DNA from: Metarhizium brunneum
Taxonomy: Eukaryota; Ascomycota; Sordariomycetes; Hypocreales; Clavicipitaceae
Length of the DNA stretch: 64,000 bases
Direction: 5' to 3'
NCBI RefSeq assembly: GCF_013426205.1
Contig: NC_089422.1
Location: 3,100,001-3,164,000 of the forward strand
Shown in pieces: positions 1-10,358 of this stretch. Under the pieces are notes generated by a model. It did not search any database. It was given only the letters and a program-made list of their open reading frames with translations, and was not told the origin of the DNA. Both the position numbers and the translations under genes were made by a program. Each line of letters opens with the position of its first letter. Position 1 is the first letter of the stretch.

Positions 1-413
1 CAACTGCGTACCAAGTCTGGTCAACAGGGACCATCCCCGATCTTGTCCATATTCCCATCTGGGTGCTTTGTTTTGGCGGCGGAGGGATTGTGCTCGGCCT
101 GCTGACGTACGGGTACCACGTCATGAGGACATTGGGTAATCGGCTGACTCTCATTTCACCGAGTCGGGGATTCTGTATGGAACTCGCCAGCGCCATTACC
201 GTCCTCACGGCGACTAAACTATCGCTGCCCGTGTCCACGACCCAGTGCATTACAGGAGCTACGGTGGGCGTGGGCCTGGCTAATGGGGATTGGAAATGTA
301 TCAATCCGAGGTTGGTGGGATGGATATACTTGGGCTGGCTCATTACTGTGCCAGTCACGGCGTTGACATCCGGCTGTCTGATGGGCTTAATTCTGTATGC
401 ACCGAGGTGGTGA
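1..413 (+). CDS. PHO-4/PiT family phosphate permease, C-terminal fragment
   Basis: The reading frame is open from the window edge (frame of base 3) to a TGA ending at 413, giving about 136 residues of the C-terminus. Sodium- or proton-coupled inorganic phosphate permeases of the PiT/PHO-4 family (yeast Pho89, Neurospora PHO-4) import phosphate at the plasma membrane. The signature visible here is the C-terminal PHO-4 repeat: a Gly-rich helix (FGGGGIVLGLLTYGYHVMRT), then ELASAITVLTATKLSLPVSTTQ, then TGATVGVGLANG and a final hydrophobic helix ending YAPRW. The Pro-Val-Ser-Thr-Thr-Gln signature is typical of these transporters. The start lies outside the window. The frame ends naturally, so the 3' end looks intact. 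The family is clear; the transported cation is not visible. Confidence 0.9.
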   Translation, partial: TAYQVWSTGTIPDLVHIPIWVLCFGGGGIVLGLLTYGYHVMRTLGNRLTLISPSRGFCMELASAITVLTATKLSLPVSTTQCITGATVGVGLANGDWKCINPRLVGWIYLGWLITVPVTALTSGCLMGLILYAPRW

Positions 414-743
414 ACTTTTGTGTTTCGGGGTGTAGAATTCGCGACGTAGGAATGGAATGGCGTTTGGAGTTTGGAGCCAGTTTTTCTAGCACAGCAACCC
501 TTTTTTTTTTTTTTTTCATCGTTTCGACGTGGCCTTTACGAGGAGTTACAATGAATCAATGTCAGAACGTGAGGGGCAGGCATGAGGCTTTTCTGTGTGA
601 ATATGATGTAAGATGTAAGTCTATAGAGAGGATAGAAGAAAAGTAAGACACAATTTGATAAATTTAATAAATTTAATAAGAAAACCTAGATTTAGCGATG
701 CTATGAAGTGAATTTCTGAGGAAGAGGGTGGTCATGGATGTGA
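414..743. other. Intergenic, no gene seen
   Basis: Downstream of the permease. It contains a pure T run at about 501-516 and an AT-rich stretch (about 655-690) with repeated TTTAATAAA-like sequence that could serve as a polyadenylation region. No coding signal was recognised. Confidence 0.5.
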
Positions 744-1155
744 TCATGTGGAGTCAAGTTGCGAAATGTGTTCATGCATCACTAACCGCTCACACATCAG
801 CTTAACGCGCCCCTGCGAAAACATACAATACGGTAGAAAACAGGCATAAACAGATAAGACATATTTAAAAAGGCCAAATGTGTGAGGCACACCAGCAAAG
901 AAGCTGAAAAGAATGCCAAAGTTGACCGCCACGTAGAGACACAAGAAGGTGAGGATGAGTTTAGCGATGAGTATGTGAAAGGGCCGAATGACGGCGACGC
1001 GGGCAAATAGCGAGAGTTTTGCACGCAGAGGAACCTTGGGAGGCAGCTTCAGGCCCTTCTTCTTGGGCGAGCCGGCGCTTGACACGTACCCAAGCCCAGG
1101 TCCTAAAAAAGGCATCAGCACAAATCCGCCAACCAGCCCTCTCGATTTGGGCCGG
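744..1155 (-). pseudogene. MFS transporter fragment, decayed
   Basis: Read on the minus strand, an open segment gives GLVGGFVLMPFLGPGLG, then a basic loop, then RPFHILIAKLILTFLCLYVA and NFGILFSFFAGVPHTFG. This order resembles the middle of fungal 12- or 14-helix MFS drug/polyamine transporters: motif with GPxxGG at the end of helix 5-6, long cytosolic loop, then the RPF...LY(V/A)A helix and the GIL..FF..P.VF helix. No start, no N-terminal half and no C-terminal half follow in any frame on either side. After the FG at the end of the second helix the frame loses transporter character. It is most likely a truncated relic. Resemblance was judged by eye, so the family is only moderately sure. Confidence 0.45.
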
Positions 1156-1423
1156 AAACGTCTGCGATATTGATGCCGATGGAACGGCCAGCACAGGCGA
1201 CTAGCTGAACCTGCTCATGAAGCGGCAGAAACACCGGACAGCACTCCGAAATTGTGTGAAGCCGGCACCAAGCGTATAGATCCAGCAAGTTGCGCATTAA
1301 AGCTTGGTCAGGGAGAAGGGCGTGGTGCGCATCGTGCCATGTCACAATGCTGTTCAGGATGACTGATCTCCCGATCAGCTCATCCGGCTCGGCCCCACTT
1401 TTGCCAAAGTGCGGCGCCGTCAC

Positions 1424-2444
1424 GGAAGATTAGGTGCGTCCGTCACGGCTTTGAACGAACTTGTTGCCTATTATCACTCACCACTCAACATTTCTGGCCA
1501 GTGATCGTCCACCAACACTATCCAGGTCCTGTAGCAGCCGTCTGTAGCTCATGGACCGGGTAATACAAAGACCGCGATGGATGAGGAACAAGGTTACCTT
1601 GGACTTTGGGACCATTCAAGCCACTGATGAGCTTATCATGCAGTGCTGCTTGAGGTGTGGCGTGTTACTGATAATATGATCATGCACACGAGCTTTGCCC
1701 CTCAACTGATTATGAATTGGCAGTGAATAGCATTTGTTCAATGTCCTGTTCTCTCCGAACAACTGTGATCACTACCCATTTTCGGCAACCTTATTCTGAC
1801 AGCTGCTACCGCCGCGATGGCCATGTCGGTCTATAAGTTCATGTGCAGGAACCTTTGCCACTCATCTGGCCTGACGTATCTGCACCATTGCATCTAGCAC
1901 TCCAATCATACAGCTGACCCAACAAGCATTGATTATGCTTCCCACTTGCTTTCGATCTATTATCCCTAGCGAATGTTCCTGTACCTGCAGGATAGAATGC
2001 GTTTTCCGCATGCGCTAGACCTAGGGTAGCATGTGGAGCGAAGGTTGGATCGTGGGCTCTCAGCAGCAAGGAAATTGACGTAAAAACCACCAGAAGAACC
2101 AACTTCCTCTGACCAAAAAAGGCCACTGCAAATTCGAGTGTTACAGTGTCAAGAACGCCTCAAGTAATGTGAACTGGTCCTGCGTTTCGGTGCTGAAGAC
2201 CATGGTGTTGTTGCGTCCCGGTTTCCGGCAGAAGATGTCAGTTCATTAACCCCAACCCAGCAAGCTCTGCTGGTGGGGTCGATGCGGGCAAACGCCGGTC
2301 CGAAAATTTTCATGAGCCCCTCTATCGATAAGAGGAGGGGCAGCAAGACTCTAAATTCGTCGACCCAGGCTCATGTTTACGCCTTTCCACGATTAGGCGT
2401 TTTACACGTTTTAATCTATCGCTCACGGCGGTACACTTCTCAAC
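1424..2444. other. Intergenic, 5' region of FGAM synthase gene
   Basis: About 1 kb without a supported gene. Short open frames on both strands have no recognisable family character. The 3' part must hold the promoter and leader of the purine gene that starts at 2445. No canonical TATA element or known regulator site was convincing. Confidence 0.5.
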
Positions 2445-5400
2445 ATGCCGCACGAGATTCTCGTCGGTAGCTCGTGCTACACGGCTACCAGTGCACAAGA
2501 GATCAAAGCTCGTGCCAACAAGACCAGCCAGCCCAAGATCCAGCAGATCCGGGGCCAGTGGGTGTACTTTGTCGACCTGAAGTCATCCAACAAGGCTGTT
2601 CTGGACAACGTGAAAACACTCCTTCAGGATGTCGACTCCGAACCCCTCCTTGCTTCTGAGAGCACCAGCAACACAATTACCGTCTACGTCACCCCCCGAT
2701 ACCTCTCGCCATGGAGTTCTCAAGCCACCAACATTGCCCATGTCTGCGGCTTGAAGGATCAGGTCAACCGCATTGAAAAGGGCCGACTCATTGTCATCGA
2801 TTTCGAAGAGCCCTATCAGAGTGGACAAGACGCCACTTTTCGGGATGTCCTGTACGATCGTATGACCGAGATATTCTCCTTCGAAAAGCCTGAACTTGAC
2901 GTCATGTTTGCTGCCGGGGTTCCTGCACCACTTGTTGTCGTTGACATTTTCGCCGACGGAAAGGATCCTCTCAGCGTCCTCCGGGACTACAACAAAGAAA
3001 AGGGACTGAGCCTTGATGAATCGGAAATGGCGTACCTTGTCGACGTTTTCAAGAAGCTCGGCCGCTCGCCTCACGATGTGGAGCTCTTCATGTTTGCCCA
3101 GGTCAACTCGGAACACTGTCGCCACAAGGTATTCAACGCCAACTGGACAATTGACGGTGTTAAGAAGAATAAAAGCTTGTTCGAAATGATCCGAAACACA
3201 CACAAGAAGACCCCTGATTATACCGTTTCGGCTTACAGCGATAATGCCGCTGTTCTTCAGGGTGAATCTGCGAATTTTTGGGCCCCCGACTACTCTACTG
3301 GAACTTGGACGATGACCCCAGAAGTTGCCCATATTTTGGCCAAGGTCGAGACTCATAACCACCCTACTGCGATTTCACCTTTCCCCGGTGCCGCCACCGG
3401 CTCTGGTGGTGAAATTCGAGACGAAGCTGCTGTCGGACGCGGCTCCGTGACGAAGGGCGGTCTTGCTGGTTACTGGGTTTCTGATCTCCTGATTCCCGAT
3501 CATCGAGCTCCTTGGGAAGTTGATATAGGCCGCCCCGCCCACTACGCCAGCAGTTTAGACATCATGCTTGAGGCCCCTATCGGCAGTGCTCGCTTCAATA
3601 ACGAATTTGGCCGCCCTTGTCTTACGGGCTGCTTTCGAACGCTTCTTACTCCCGAAACTCCCGCTGAAGGTGCTAAAGCTGAAGCTTCGGCATGGCGCGG
3701 ATACCACAAGCCCATTATGCTGGCTGGTGGTGTTGGCACAGTTCGGCCTTCTAACGCGCTGAAAGAGGAGCGCTTTGTCCGCGAAGGTGCCCACGTCATT
3801 GTTCTTGGTGGCCCGGCCATGTTGATTGGCCTCGGGGGCGGTGCTGCGTCCAGTAATGCGTCCGGCGAGAGTAATGCTGATTTGGACTTTGATAGTGTGC
3901 AGCGTGGAAATCCAGAGGTTGGCTTATTCTGAAACTGTGTTTGAATGCCTTCATTTTGCTAAATTCTTGCACCAGATGGAACGCCGCGCCCAAATGGTCA
4001 TCAATACCTGCACTGCTTTTGGCGAACAGAACCCGATTGCCATGATTCACGACGTTGGAGCTGGCGGCCTCTCCAATGCCTTACCCGAGCGTACGTTTTG
4101 ATGCCTCACCATTTAGCGCTGCTTCTCTCCGTTCAATTTAGCCCCTAACATGTTGTACAGTTGTTAAAGATGCTGGTTTTGGCGGCAACTTCGAATTACG
4201 CCAAGTCGAGAGTGCTGACAGAAGCATGAGCCCTCTGCAGATCTGGTGTAATGAGGCTCAGGAACGCTATGTCCTACTAATTAATCCCGAAAACATGAAT
4301 CGCTTCACTAGCATTTGCCGTAGAGAACGTTGTGGATTCTCAGATGTTGGAGCCGTTGCCACCAAGGATGCAAATGGAGACGCCAAGTTGATTCTCACAG
4401 ACCGCGAATCCAAAGAATATCCTCGCCCCATTGACCTGCCAATGGATGCACTATTCCCACCAAAGCATCAGCAGGAACGAAATGTCAACACGAAGAAGGC
4501 CAATCTGACACCTTTTGATGCCCTGGCCAGTCTTCGAAAGGCATTTGGAGCTGACCTAGACAATGCAACGCTGGTGAAGAAAACGGTGGAACGGGTCTTC
4601 CTCATGCCAGCAGTGGGCTCGAAGTCTTTCCTCATCACCATTGGAGACAGAACTGTCGGTGGTCTTACGGCTCGTGATCAATTCGTTGGACCCTGGCAGA
4701 CTCCAGTGGCCGATGTTGCCGTGACAGCTACTTCATTCAGCCTTGGTGGAAAGCAGAGAACTGGCGAGGCCATGGCCATGGGTGAGAAACCGACTCTGGC
4801 TCTCATAAACCCCGGAGCCTCTGCCAGAATGGCTGTCGCAGAGAGCTTGATGAACATTGGTGCTGCAGATGTAATGGGAGACTTGCGCAGAGTCAAGCTC
4901 TCGGCCAACTGGATGGCAGCTGTCAGCCACCCTGGCGAAGGTGCGGCTCTTTATGAGGCTGTCGAGGCTATTGGCATGGAAATGTGCCCTGAACTTAGCG
5001 TCAGCATTCCCGTTGGAAAGGATTCAACGTCCATGAAGGCTGTTTGGAAGGAACAGAACGAAGTGAAGAGCGTAACGGCCCCCGTCTCTGTGGCTATTTC
5101 GGCTTTCGCGGTTGTGGAGGACATTTTGAGCACATGGACCCCTCAGCTCCGAAGAGTTGAAGAGGTTGGAGAGTCTATTCTGGTGTTTGTTGATCTGGCA
5201 GAAGGTCGACGAGCCATGGGAGGCTCAGCGTTGGCCCAGTCGCTCGGTGCAATTGGAAATGAGGCCCCCGACATGAAGAACTTCAACCTCATTACCGACT
5301 ATTTTGATGCTCTCTCGCAACTTCATAAGAGTGGCGTTGTCCTGGCGTATCATGATCGCTCTGACGGAGGTTTGATCACAACCATTGCCGAGATGATGTT

Positions 5401-6646
5401 TGCTGGTCGCTGCGGCGTTGACATGATGATGGATGGTATCTCGAAGAGCGGCTCGGCTGGCGACATGATTGAAGCCTTGTTCAATGAGGAGCTTGGTGCT
5501 GTCTTCCAGGTCAAGGCGTCTGATGAGATCAACTTCAAGCGATGCTTCGCCACCTGCGGCCCCCCTCCTGGCCTGATTCGCAAGTTTGGAGTCGTCAAGG
5601 CTAGCCCTAACCAGTCTTTGACTATCCGCCATGGGGCGACCACGTTTGCCAATCTTGATCGCACCGAAATGCAACAGTGGTGGTCCAAGACATCCCACCA
5701 GATGCAGCGGCTCCGAGATAACCCTGCCTGTGCCGACTCCGAATACGCCGCAATTTCCGATGTGTCCGACCCTGGCCTCTCTTACCACTTGACTTACTCA
5801 CCATCCGAGAACATTTTACCACTCACATCCTCCATTACTGGATTTTTCAACAAGACTCCTCGAGTCGCTGTTCTCCGAGAACAGGGTGTGAATGGATATG
5901 CTGAATTGGCTTTCGCTTTCAGAGCTGCTGGGTTCGAGCCGGTTGATGTTCACATGACTGATGTCCTTGGAGGGCGGTCTCTTGCTGACTTTACCGGTAT
6001 TGCCGCCCCGGGTGGATTCTCATATGGCGACGTTCTCGGTGCTGGCCAAGGCTGGGCCAGGTCTGTTTTGATGCATGAGAGCACACGCCGCGAGTTTGAG
6101 CATTTCTTCAGGCGTCCCGACACCTTTGCTCTTGGTGTCTGTAACGGCTGTCAGTTCCTGACTCGGATCCAGGAGCTCATTCCTGGCACGGCACACTGGC
6201 CAACCTTTGTTCACAACGAGAGTGCTCAGTTCGAGGGCCGATACAGCATGGTGACAATCCAGGAAGATGAGAGCAAGCCCTCCGTCTTCTTCCACGGCAT
6301 GAACGGCTCATCACTCCCTGTGGTTGTGTCTCATGGCGAAGGAAGAGCCAAATTCTCCTCACCAAACTCCCTGCAGGAACTGACCAACTCGGGCATGATC
6401 CCCATGCGTTATGTTGACAACAGGCTGAAGGTCACTGAGAAATATCCTTACAACCCCAACGGCAGCCCCGGGGGTGTTGCTGGTGTCTCGAGCAGGGACG
6501 GCCGTTTTGTTGCCATGATGCCTCACCCTGAACGAACAATCGTTGCTGGCGTAAACAGCTACATCCCCCCCAAGGCCACCGAGGAGTGGGGTGACTTTGG
6601 TCCCTGGGTTCGAATCTTTAAGAGTGTCCGTAGATGGGTTGGTTAA
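2445..6646 (+). CDS. ADE6: Phosphoribosylformylglycinamidine synthase (FGAM synthase), 3 exons
   Basis: Fourth step of de novo purine synthesis: ATP and glutamine convert FGAR to FGAM in the cytosol. Exons 2445-3917, 3976-4090 and 4161-6646 join in frame to 1,357 residues, the usual size of the single-chain eukaryotic/PurL-large enzyme (yeast Ade6). The N-terminal PurS-like part is followed by two AIR-synthase-like halves; VNSEHCRHK and [20 protein letters not shown] (around 225-310) are hallmark sequences. The C-terminal class I glutamine amidotransferase runs from about residue 1,090 ([11 protein letters not shown]) and holds GVCNGCQ with the catalytic Cys near 1190 and PHPERT near the end. 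Intron 1 (58 nt) has an unusual GTTGGC donor but restores GNPE-MERRAQ; intron 2 (70 nt) restores [12 protein letters not shown]. The start has an ATG directly at 2445 with no better upstream choice. Very sure. Confidence 0.97.
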
Positions 6647-6955
6647 GTGGTCCAGGGGCACGAGAATTGAAAAAAAAACAAGAGATGGAGCAAGCCAGGC
6701 ATCATGAAAAGACAAAAATACCAGAGGGTTATTTTATTAATGATATGGGTGATTTTCCTTTATTCTACTGCACAGGTAGCAATGACAATTTATAGACATG
6801 GGCTCAAGCTATTGAGAATATAATGAATGACAAACCAAGACACCCTGTGATAGGGGTCATAGTTCACGTCGGATGGCCACCGCGTCGAGTGAAGCTACAT
6901 CGCTAGCAAAGTCCGTGGATATCGTGGATTCATGCCACGCCACTCCTCGACTCAC

Positions 6956-7640
6956 TTATAGCCACGCTCCGTCCGTCGAGTAAACACTCCCGCTCACAAA
7001 GCTATTCTCTGGGCCAAGAAGTAAAACCGCCACCTGCAATCTAAGCCTGCTGCGCATGTGTGTGTATACGGTCCCCGGCGCAACGGCGTTGACCCGGACC
7101 CCGATGCCCATTTCAATGCTTCCTTTGCCGCAGCTCTCGCAAGTCCCGTGACGCCGTGTTTTCTGGCACCATATGCGCCATGATACCCTATTTCTAGATT
7201 GTTCGCGGCAGCACCTGCGCCAAAACTTCGATGCCGGAATTCAAGCGCGGCAGCGTAGTGGCAGTCTCACCATTCCATGAACAAGAAGCCATGTTTACAA
7301 TGGCGGGCCCCGTCCGCAATGGCCCTCAAGCAATACACGCACCCCGTCAGATCGACCCCTATGATGGGCTCCCACTCGTCGTCATCCAGGCCCGCGAGAG
7401 TACCCCAAAACCGTGGTTCTCGCCCATCACGCCCGCTTGTTGGCCGCGCCGCCTAACCTGCCGTGCTGCCCAATGATCCCGGCCATCGACTTGCTCACGC
7501 CTCGACACGTCAACAGTGTAGTGGAGGAGGCAGCATCGACGGAGGCGAGATGCGCCGAGAAAGAGCAGGGCAAGGGCTCAAGGGCTCCGAGTTGTTGGCG
7601 AGGCATCACCACCAGACTAGTCAAGAGGGTGTATGCCATG
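6956..7640 (-). pseudogene. Short-chain dehydrogenase/reductase (SDR) relic with several frameshifts
   Basis: On the minus strand, pieces of one classical SDR appear in the correct order but in alternating frames. First come GRLGGAAN and GENHGFG, then DDDEWEPIIGVDLTGCVYC and GPAIVNMASCSW. The active-site block AYGARKHGVTGLARAAAKE follows (YxxxK kept), then IEMGIGVRVNAVAPGTVYT. The end is VAVLLLGPENSFVSGSVYS-TDGAWL and a TAA at 6958-6956. At least four frame changes and an in-frame TGA make a working enzyme impossible without repair. No introns with proper splice sites explain the shifts. The N-terminal Rossmann Gly motif was not found; it would lie near 7,600-7,750. Family assignment is firm, substrate unknown. 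Confidence 0.85.
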
Positions 7641-7813
7641 AAGAGCAACACCGGGGTTTATGGCATGGCGACGGGGCCGAATCGCAGAAACATGACGGGG
7701 TTGTAGTAGGAACGCAGCTCGATTACAGGTTACAATGTAGATTATCGTTGCTTACGCCCACCAGATGACCTGTCCCGCTCATCATCAACCATTGCTCCCA
7801 CTGCAACAAGCTC

Positions 7814-9516
7814 CTACAGGGCTGGCCCGTCCCAGAATTCCCGCCGCAGCTTCACGAACCAAGCTTGTTTGTGAGGAAACGCAACCTGTTTCTCCTTGGA
7901 GAAGCCGCACGCGTCCAAGTGTCGCAGCACCCTGCGCCGAGGTCAGCACTTGTTCGTACGAAAGGGGGAGAGAAACATTTAACAGAGACAAACACACACA
8001 CGCACCTCTGGTTATCGACCCTCGGCTCCAGACACACATTCATGGTCCTCTGGTCGGCCGTGAAGCAGTAGTGCACCAAGCTCGTGAGCCAGGCGGCCAC
8101 CCTGCCCCTGGACCACTCCTCCCCAACCATGATGTGGACGCCGCGGTCCCAGTCGCCCGCCTCGTCGCCCACGTGGCGGCCGAGAATGTCCTCCTTGACC
8201 CAGTACAGCTCAAAGTATCCAAAGGGGACGCCGTCCCACAGGCCAATCACCGGGAAGGAGTGCCGCGAGCACAGGGCCGTCTCGAGGAATTCGGGGGTGT
8301 AGCTGCCCCAGAAGTCCCTGACCCGCTGGCTCGCGAACCACGACTGGAGGAGATCTCGGTCGCTCATGGAGGACAGGTGGCTCTGCTCCGGGGGGTTGGG
8401 CCCCAGCGGCCCGAGGTAGGGCACTGGCGAGGCCGAGGCCGAGGCGACCCGGAACGACAGGTACTGGCCCAGGCTGTCGATGAAGCGGGTGTAAAAGACC
8501 TCCCCCATCCGCGGGGGCTTGGGCCGCAACGGGTGGCGCGCGCCGTCGGTGTAGACGTACTGCAGCGGCGGCGGCGGGAAGTAGGTCGGCAGATGGGATG
8601 AGGAGAAGTACGGCCCGATGGGGAACGCCGGTGCGGCCGTGACGCTCGTCGGCATCGGCGCGCCCGGCACATCGGCGGCCAGCTGTCCGCCGCTGGGCGT
8701 CAGGGCACCCGTGGGTGTGAGGGCCGGCGTCTGCGACTGTGACTGCGATTGCGACTGCGAGTACATCGGACGCACGTCCAAACGCCCCGTATCGTCCTTG
8801 ATGGGCGAGCCCGGGCGACTCGTGCTGGGGGAGCCGGGCATGTCAAGCCCCCGGACGGGCTGCAGCGTGAACAGGAACAAGTTGGCCGGGATCTGCCAGA
8901 ACATGCGCTTCGAGACAAACATGTTGGTCCAGCCGTCGCCGCTGTCGTCGACGCAGGTTCCCACGGCGGTGTCCTCGGAGGCAATCAGCCCCATCCTCTC
9001 CAGCTTGGGGATTAGATTCCTCCCGCGGAGCACGCCGTCCCTCTTGATGCGAATCCTCCACTCGCCGACGGGCTTCGCGCCAGCGGGCGTGTCCTTGGAG
9101 GCCGCCGTGTGCAGTTCCCTGTCCGGAGGCGGTTGGTGAAAGTACCAGTACAGGGTGATCCAGAGCATCATGGCGATCTCCCTCGTCGGGCTAGCGGCTG
9201 GCTTGAACTCGGCGTCGGAAGGGATGGAGATGGACGAGATGAAGAGCGTGTCGTTCTGCAGCGTAGGCCTGGTGAAGGGCTTGGTCCGCCTTTTTGTTTG
9301 GGGCGGCAGGTTCTCGTCGTGGTCCTTCTGGCCCTCGCCGCCGTTGGGGCCCTCAAACCCGACCCTGTCTTCTTCGGTGTGCAGCACCGTCATCCAGCCT
9401 CCGGGATACGGATGGAGCAGGTTATGGTGATTATGGCTGCGGAATCCCAGGCCGCCAAAGACGGGGGCGACGGTGAACTTTTTGCCATCGGGCAAGTGTA
9501 AGATCTGGGGCGTCAT
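7814..9516 (-). CDS. Siderophore N5-hydroxyornithine acyltransferase (SidF/SidL type), 2 exons
   Basis: Acylates N5-hydroxyornithine to make the hydroxamate unit of fungal siderophores (SidF uses anhydromevalonyl-CoA, SidL acetyl-CoA). Exons 9516-8006 and 7931-7814 (74-nt intron, GTGCGT...CAG) join to 542 residues; the join restores CLEPRVDNQR-VLRHLDACGF. The C-terminal half is the GNAT-like acetyltransferase_8 (IucB/AlcB) domain: HLSSMSDRDLLQSWFAS, then FPVIGLWDGVPFGYFELYW, then RGVHIMVGEEWSRGR. The start chosen (MTPQILHLPDGK) omits an upstream in-frame hydrophobic stretch that looks like leader read-through. A central Pro/Ser-rich insert has five Ser-Gln repeats. A C-terminal peroxisomal signal is not obvious (ends DGPAL). 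No siderophore NRPS or hydroxylase lies nearby. The SidF/SidL choice cannot be made by eye. Confidence 0.85.
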
Positions 9517-9996
9517 GGTGCCGCACAGATGTTTTGATTCATACCAGCCCCAAGACAGACTGGGTTTGAATGTGAATAGTAAAACAAACAATGGAAAGAG
9601 AAAAAGAAAGGGGGCCGAGAAATATTTAGAGTGAAGGCCAGGGCTCACGGATGAACAGAGGTGAAGTGATCGAGGCGATGATGCCCCGCTCTGGGGTCCA
9701 GTCTGGAGTAGTTGGATGAGTGACTGCCAACTGGAGGGGGCGCTGCAGCGCTACGAGGAGAGGAAGGAAGAGAGGACTGAGGACCGAGGACTCGGGAGAG
9801 GCAGGTGGGGTGATCGAGGATTCGAGCCAGGCCAAACAAAGCCAACCGTGCCATGTCCTGCCGCTCAATAATTGCCTGGCTCGCCATCTCGGCAAGAGCA
9901 CAAAGCGCCAAAATGCATCAAATAAATGGATAAAAACACAGCCTTGGTGTGATACTCCGAGCCGGGCCTGACCATGGCCCGGGTTGCGCCGAGACG

Positions 9997-10005
9997 GGCC
10001 AATCA
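9997..10005 (+). promoter_or_regulatory. CCAAT box upstream of siderophore acyltransferase gene
   Basis: GGCCAATCA fits the fungal CCAAT-binding-complex consensus RRCCAATCR and lies about 480 bp upstream of the acyltransferase start. In Aspergillus the CCAAT complex with HapX controls siderophore genes by iron. A functional role here is inference from position and sequence only. Confidence 0.35.
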
Positions 10006-10264
10006 CGCGATGCGCGTTTCCAACAGCATGACCAACACCAGGAACCGCATTTGGCCAGCCGATCTTGACCAAGGCCTTCTCGGACATTGGGTGCCTGTCG
10101 GGGGCGGGGCTTGTGTGCACCGTGGGCTGACCGTGGATGCTCCCGTTGTGACAGATGTGACGAGAAGGGAAGTTCTATGCTACAGTGACGGGACGCCAGG
10201 GTTTTTTTGCGGCTATTGCGTCCGTCTTTGTCACAAGTGCGTCACCGCATGATTGGCCTGTGAT

Positions 10265-10273
10265 GGCTGATAA
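10265..10273 (+). promoter_or_regulatory. Possible GATA-factor site (SreA-like)
   Basis: GGCTGATAA matches seven of nine positions of the iron-regulatory GATA consensus ATCWGATAA. It lies about 750 bp upstream of the acyltransferase start, closer to the end of the calcium uniporter gene. GATA cores are common by chance, so this is weak. Confidence 0.2.
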
Positions 10274-10358
10274 ATGCCATGAAATCTATTGTATGCCGAC
10301 TACGCCGTGTTGCCAGCCAAACGTGGACTCGACACTTGATGCTCCGCAAAGGCTCATG

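Noticed and set aside
3826..4101. Possible separate small gene inside FGAM synthase
   Set aside because: It is exon 2 of the purine gene: family sequence continues exactly across the two introns.
8618..9139. 173-codon plus-strand frame with CDCDCDCD run
   Set aside because: Antisense of the acyltransferase; the repeat is the complement of its Ser-Gln codons.
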